Positions 33,071 to 34,871 of a stretch of 34,871 bases of DNA are shown piece after piece. The position numbers were made by a program, and so were the translations under genes. Each line of letters begins with the position of its first letter. Within the stretch, counting starts at the first letter, position 1. The notes beneath the pieces are model-generated. The model saw only the letters and a list, made by a program, of their open reading frames with translations, was not told the DNA's origin and did no database searches. This DNA is from Burkholderiales bacterium (GTDB taxonomy: Bacteria > Pseudomonadota > Gammaproteobacteria > Burkholderiales > Burkholderiaceae_C): the NCBI GenBank assembly GCA_017302495.1, contig JAFLDG010000009.1, positions 1 through 34,871 of the forward strand, written 5' to 3'.

Positions 33071-34525
33071 CTACATGAACAGGCGATACGGATAGCTGCG
33101 GCCGGGCAGGCTCGGCACATTCGAGATCGTGCGTGACAGCCGCTGTGAATACATGATCGTCACGGGCAGCGGGTCGTAAAGGGCGTCGTTGTTCCAGTCC
33201 ATCTTCGCCAGCGCCATCGCTTCGGTCGCGAGCAGGTCAAAGGGCCCGCGTCCGAGGTGGCGCCGTAGGACGATGGGCTTGGGAATGCTCTTGCCGCCCT
33301 GGAAGTAGTCCCTGCCGCCGACGGCAGACGGGGCGTTACCGGCGACCCACAGCAGCGCCGACGTGCCGGATGTCATCACCACCGTCCCGCGCGGCACTGG
33401 GAAGCGCGCGGCTTGGATGGGAGGCGTCTTGTCCGGTGCCTCGACCATCCAGACGCCGCGCCATGCCGAACTGGAACCGATCTCCATGCACTCGACTTCG
33501 GTGATCGACTGCGTCGCATCCAGGACGCCGCGAAGCTCGCCGTCGGTGAAGCCCGTGGTCTTGTGGATGACCAGCCGGCGCGGCAGGCGGCCGGCATGGC
33601 CTTCGAGGTACAGGCGCAGGCTGCGCGTCAGGACGGCGCGCATGTCCGCCTGCGAGAGGAAGGGATTGCGCCGGGCCTCCGCTTCGTCGGCGATCGCATC
33701 GTTCGCTTCGAAGGCGATGAACTGCATGCCCCCGCCCTCCATGTCGAACACCTGGGAGCAGCAGGTCACGTAATGGGCTTCGCTCGAGGTATGCCGAATC
33801 GCGTAGGCCAGGCCGATGTAGGCCGTGTCCTCCGGGATGCCTGCGATGGGCGCAAGCTTCCACGGCGTCCCGCCTGCCTTCGCATACAGCGCGATCGCGA
33901 GCCGCCAGGCGCGAGCTCCACGGTTGTCGAACCGCAGCGACTTGTCGTTGAGCACCTGGGTCGGGATGCCGCGCTGCGCGCCCAGGGCCTTCAGCTCGTC
34001 GTGGGCGTCGAAATCCTGTGTGCGCAGGTGGGGCAGCCATCGGTCCGGGAAGTAGACCAGCACCACGTCGAACTGCTCGCGCACGGCGTCGAGCCTGACG
34101 AGCGCGTGGTGCAAGGCGGCGCGCACGCGGTCGGCCACGGTCTCGCCCTGGCCGAGTTCGTTAAGTTCCTCAGGCCACACGACATGGACGTTCTGCTCGG
34201 CCCCCACCAGATCGACGCCGAACAATGCCTCGAAGCCCGGGTAGGCCTGGGCGTAGCTGTTGCGGTCAGTGTTGCGCTGGGGGCCGCGCAGGCTCTCGCG
34301 CATGTCTCTCACCTGCGCGGCGCCGGACCGGGGGCCGACGTAGGCGACCCGCAAGACAGGAACGTAGTGACGGAACGAGGCCTGATCGAACGCGCCAAAG
34401 CGAGAGAGTCCGACCAGCGGGTGGCGATGCCGTGCTTCGGCAGCGCCGGCCGCGAACGCGAGCGCCGGCTCCTCAAGCAGGCTGAAGGACGGCAACAGGA
34501 TGGGCGAGGTTGCTTCGGCGTTCAT
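33071..34525 (-). CDS. Short prokaryotic Argonaute, MID-PIWI (484 aa)
   Basis: Guide-binding subunit of a short pAgo system. The N-terminus carries E-E-P-A-L-A-F and H-P-L-V-G-L-S-R-F-G-A-F, the usual entry to a MID-PIWI pAgo without N and PAZ domains. MID motifs include V-L-V-Y-F-P-D-R-W (155-163) and P-T-Q-V-L-N-D-K-S-L. PIWI motifs are A-Y-I-G-L-A-Y-A (235-242), R-R-L-V-I-H-K-T-T-G-F-T-D-G-E (316-330), M-D-W-N-N-D (442-447), V-T-I-M-Y-S-Q-R-L and the terminal Y-R-L-F-M. The first catalytic Asp is replaced (I-G-L-A, not I-G-x-D), as in catalytically dead short pAgos, so it should guide but not cut. The start at 34525 overlaps the upstream partner stop (ATGA). It converges with hamB, 21 bases between stops. 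Confidence 0.85.
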   Translation of the reverse strand: MNAEATSPILLPSFSLLEEPALAFAAGAAEARHRHPLVGLSRFGAFDQASFRHYVPVLRVAYVGPRSGAAQVRDMRESLRGPQRNTDRNSYAQAYPGFEALFGVDLVGAEQNVHVVWPEELNELGQGETVADRVRAALHHALVRLDAVREQFDVVLVYFPDRWLPHLRTQDFDAHDELKALGAQRGIPTQVLNDKSLRFDNRGARAWRLAIALYAKAGGTPWKLAPIAGIPEDTAYIGLAYAIRHTSSEAHYVTCCSQVFDMEGGGMQFIAFEANDAIADEAEARRNPFLSQADMRAVLTRSLRLYLEGHAGRLPRRLVIHKTTGFTDGELRGVLDATQSITEVECMEIGSSSAWRGVWMVEAPDKTPPIQAARFPVPRGTVVMTSGTSALLWVAGNAPSAVGGRDYFQGGKSIPKPIVLRRHLGRGPFDLLATEAMALAKMDWNNDALYDPLPVTIMYSQRLSRTISNVPSLPGRSYPYRLFM

Positions 34526-34871
34526 CGCTGACCCTGCCGCGAATGGAAGTAGTCGTGGTCGTGGGCTGGACGGCTGCGGGCAGTGCGTGGACCGAGTTCG
34601 AAGCGCGCGTCGATGCCGTCGACGTCCTGCAGGTCGCAGGCGCTGCGCCAGACGCCGCGCGCGTGAGCGAGCAGCTCGACCCAGGCGTCGAGCATGGCGG
34701 ACCAGCGGTGGTTGTACTTCTGCACCCAGCGTTCGCGACGCCAGTCCTCGGCCTTGCGCCACTCGGTGCTCAATCGCTCCGCACCGGCGCCGTTATCGCG
34801 ACGATCGAAGTCGATGAAGGTCGCCGGCTCGAAGACGACCCACCAGCGGCCGTCGGCTTGCTCCAGCCTAA
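34522..34871 (-). CDS. C-terminal part of an APAZ-domain partner of the Argonaute (115 aa visible)
   Basis: The gene runs off the right edge; the frame is open from the last codon (34869) to the stop at 34522. The visible part reads W-W-V-V-F-E-P-A-T-F-I-D-F-D, then W-R-K-A-E-D-W-R-R-E-R-W-V-Q-K-Y-N-H-R-W. After this come M-L-D-A-W-V-E-L-L, G-I-D-A-R-F-E-L and T-A-R-S-R-P-A-H-D. These are typical of the end of APAZ domains, which pair with short pAgos and carry an N-terminal effector (SIR2, TIR, or a nuclease such as DREN or Mrr). Which effector this one has cannot be seen. The ATGA overlap with the pAgo gene shows one operon. Confidence 0.8.
   Translation of the reverse strand, partial: RLEQADGRWWVVFEPATFIDFDRRDNGAGAERLSTEWRKAEDWRRERWVQKYNHRWSAMLDAWVELLAHARGVWRSACDLQDVDGIDARFELGPRTARSRPAHDHDYFHSRQGQR

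Noticed and set aside
34526..34762. Upstream extension of the Argonaute frame (to 563 aa)
   Set aside because: The extension is Arg/Pro-rich and overlaps the APAZ-like gene; the ATG at 34525 gives a standard short pAgo.
1..34871. CRISPR array, tRNA or rRNA genes, insertion sequences
   Set aside because: No regularly spaced repeats, cloverleaf or rRNA text, and no transposase motifs were seen on either strand.

Overview
The window comes from a GC-rich betaproteobacterium, most likely Burkholderiales. This is judged from strong G/C-ending codon use, the chromosomal maf-rng gene pair at the left, and the protein flavour. Only about the first 1.8 kb is ordinary chromosome: the end of maf and the whole of rng (ribonuclease G). 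A P4-type tyrosine integrase starts 185 bases after rng, and the last codons of rng become AT-ending (including a TTA codon). This suggests that an integrative and conjugative element (ICE) entered the 3' end of rng. The right end of the element is not in the window.

Region by region: (1) 1-1798, chromosome. (2) About 1717-3222, left end of the element with repeats and integrase. (3) 3223-7982, an eroded accessory stretch: a multiply frameshifted GIY-YIG-like pseudogene, a coiled-coil/helix-turn-helix regulator divergent from an HU-like protein with a Lys/Ala tail, a TerB/DUF697-like protein, a solitary HicA-like toxin, a broken Bcr/CflA-type MFS drug transporter and a small membrane protein. 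(4) 7988-28343, one long minus-strand run of F-type (MPF_F) conjugation genes. In transcription order these are: an unknown two-repeat protein, a lytic transglycosylase, TraA-like pilin, TraL, TraE, TraK, TraB, DsbC-like, TraV, TraC, TrbI, S26 signal peptidase, an unknown secreted protein, TraW, TraU, TrbC, TraN, an unknown secreted protein, TraF, TraH, TraG. Most junctions are 4-base ATGA or GTGA overlaps, so the genes are probably translationally coupled. (5) 28793 to the end, a defence island: a two-gene Hachiman-like system (PD-(D/E)xK nuclease HamA plus Ski2-like helicase HamB) on the plus strand. It converges on a short prokaryotic Argonaute operon on the minus strand, whose APAZ-domain partner is cut by the window end.

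The tra genes would build the pilus, the outer-membrane core and the mating-pair stabilisation machinery. The relaxase and coupling protein were not seen and should lie to the right. The most exciting content is the pairing of a Hachiman-like module with a short pAgo/APAZ module as cargo of a conjugative element. The effector domain of the Argonaute partner lies just outside the window. All family assignments are by reading motifs; no database search was run.
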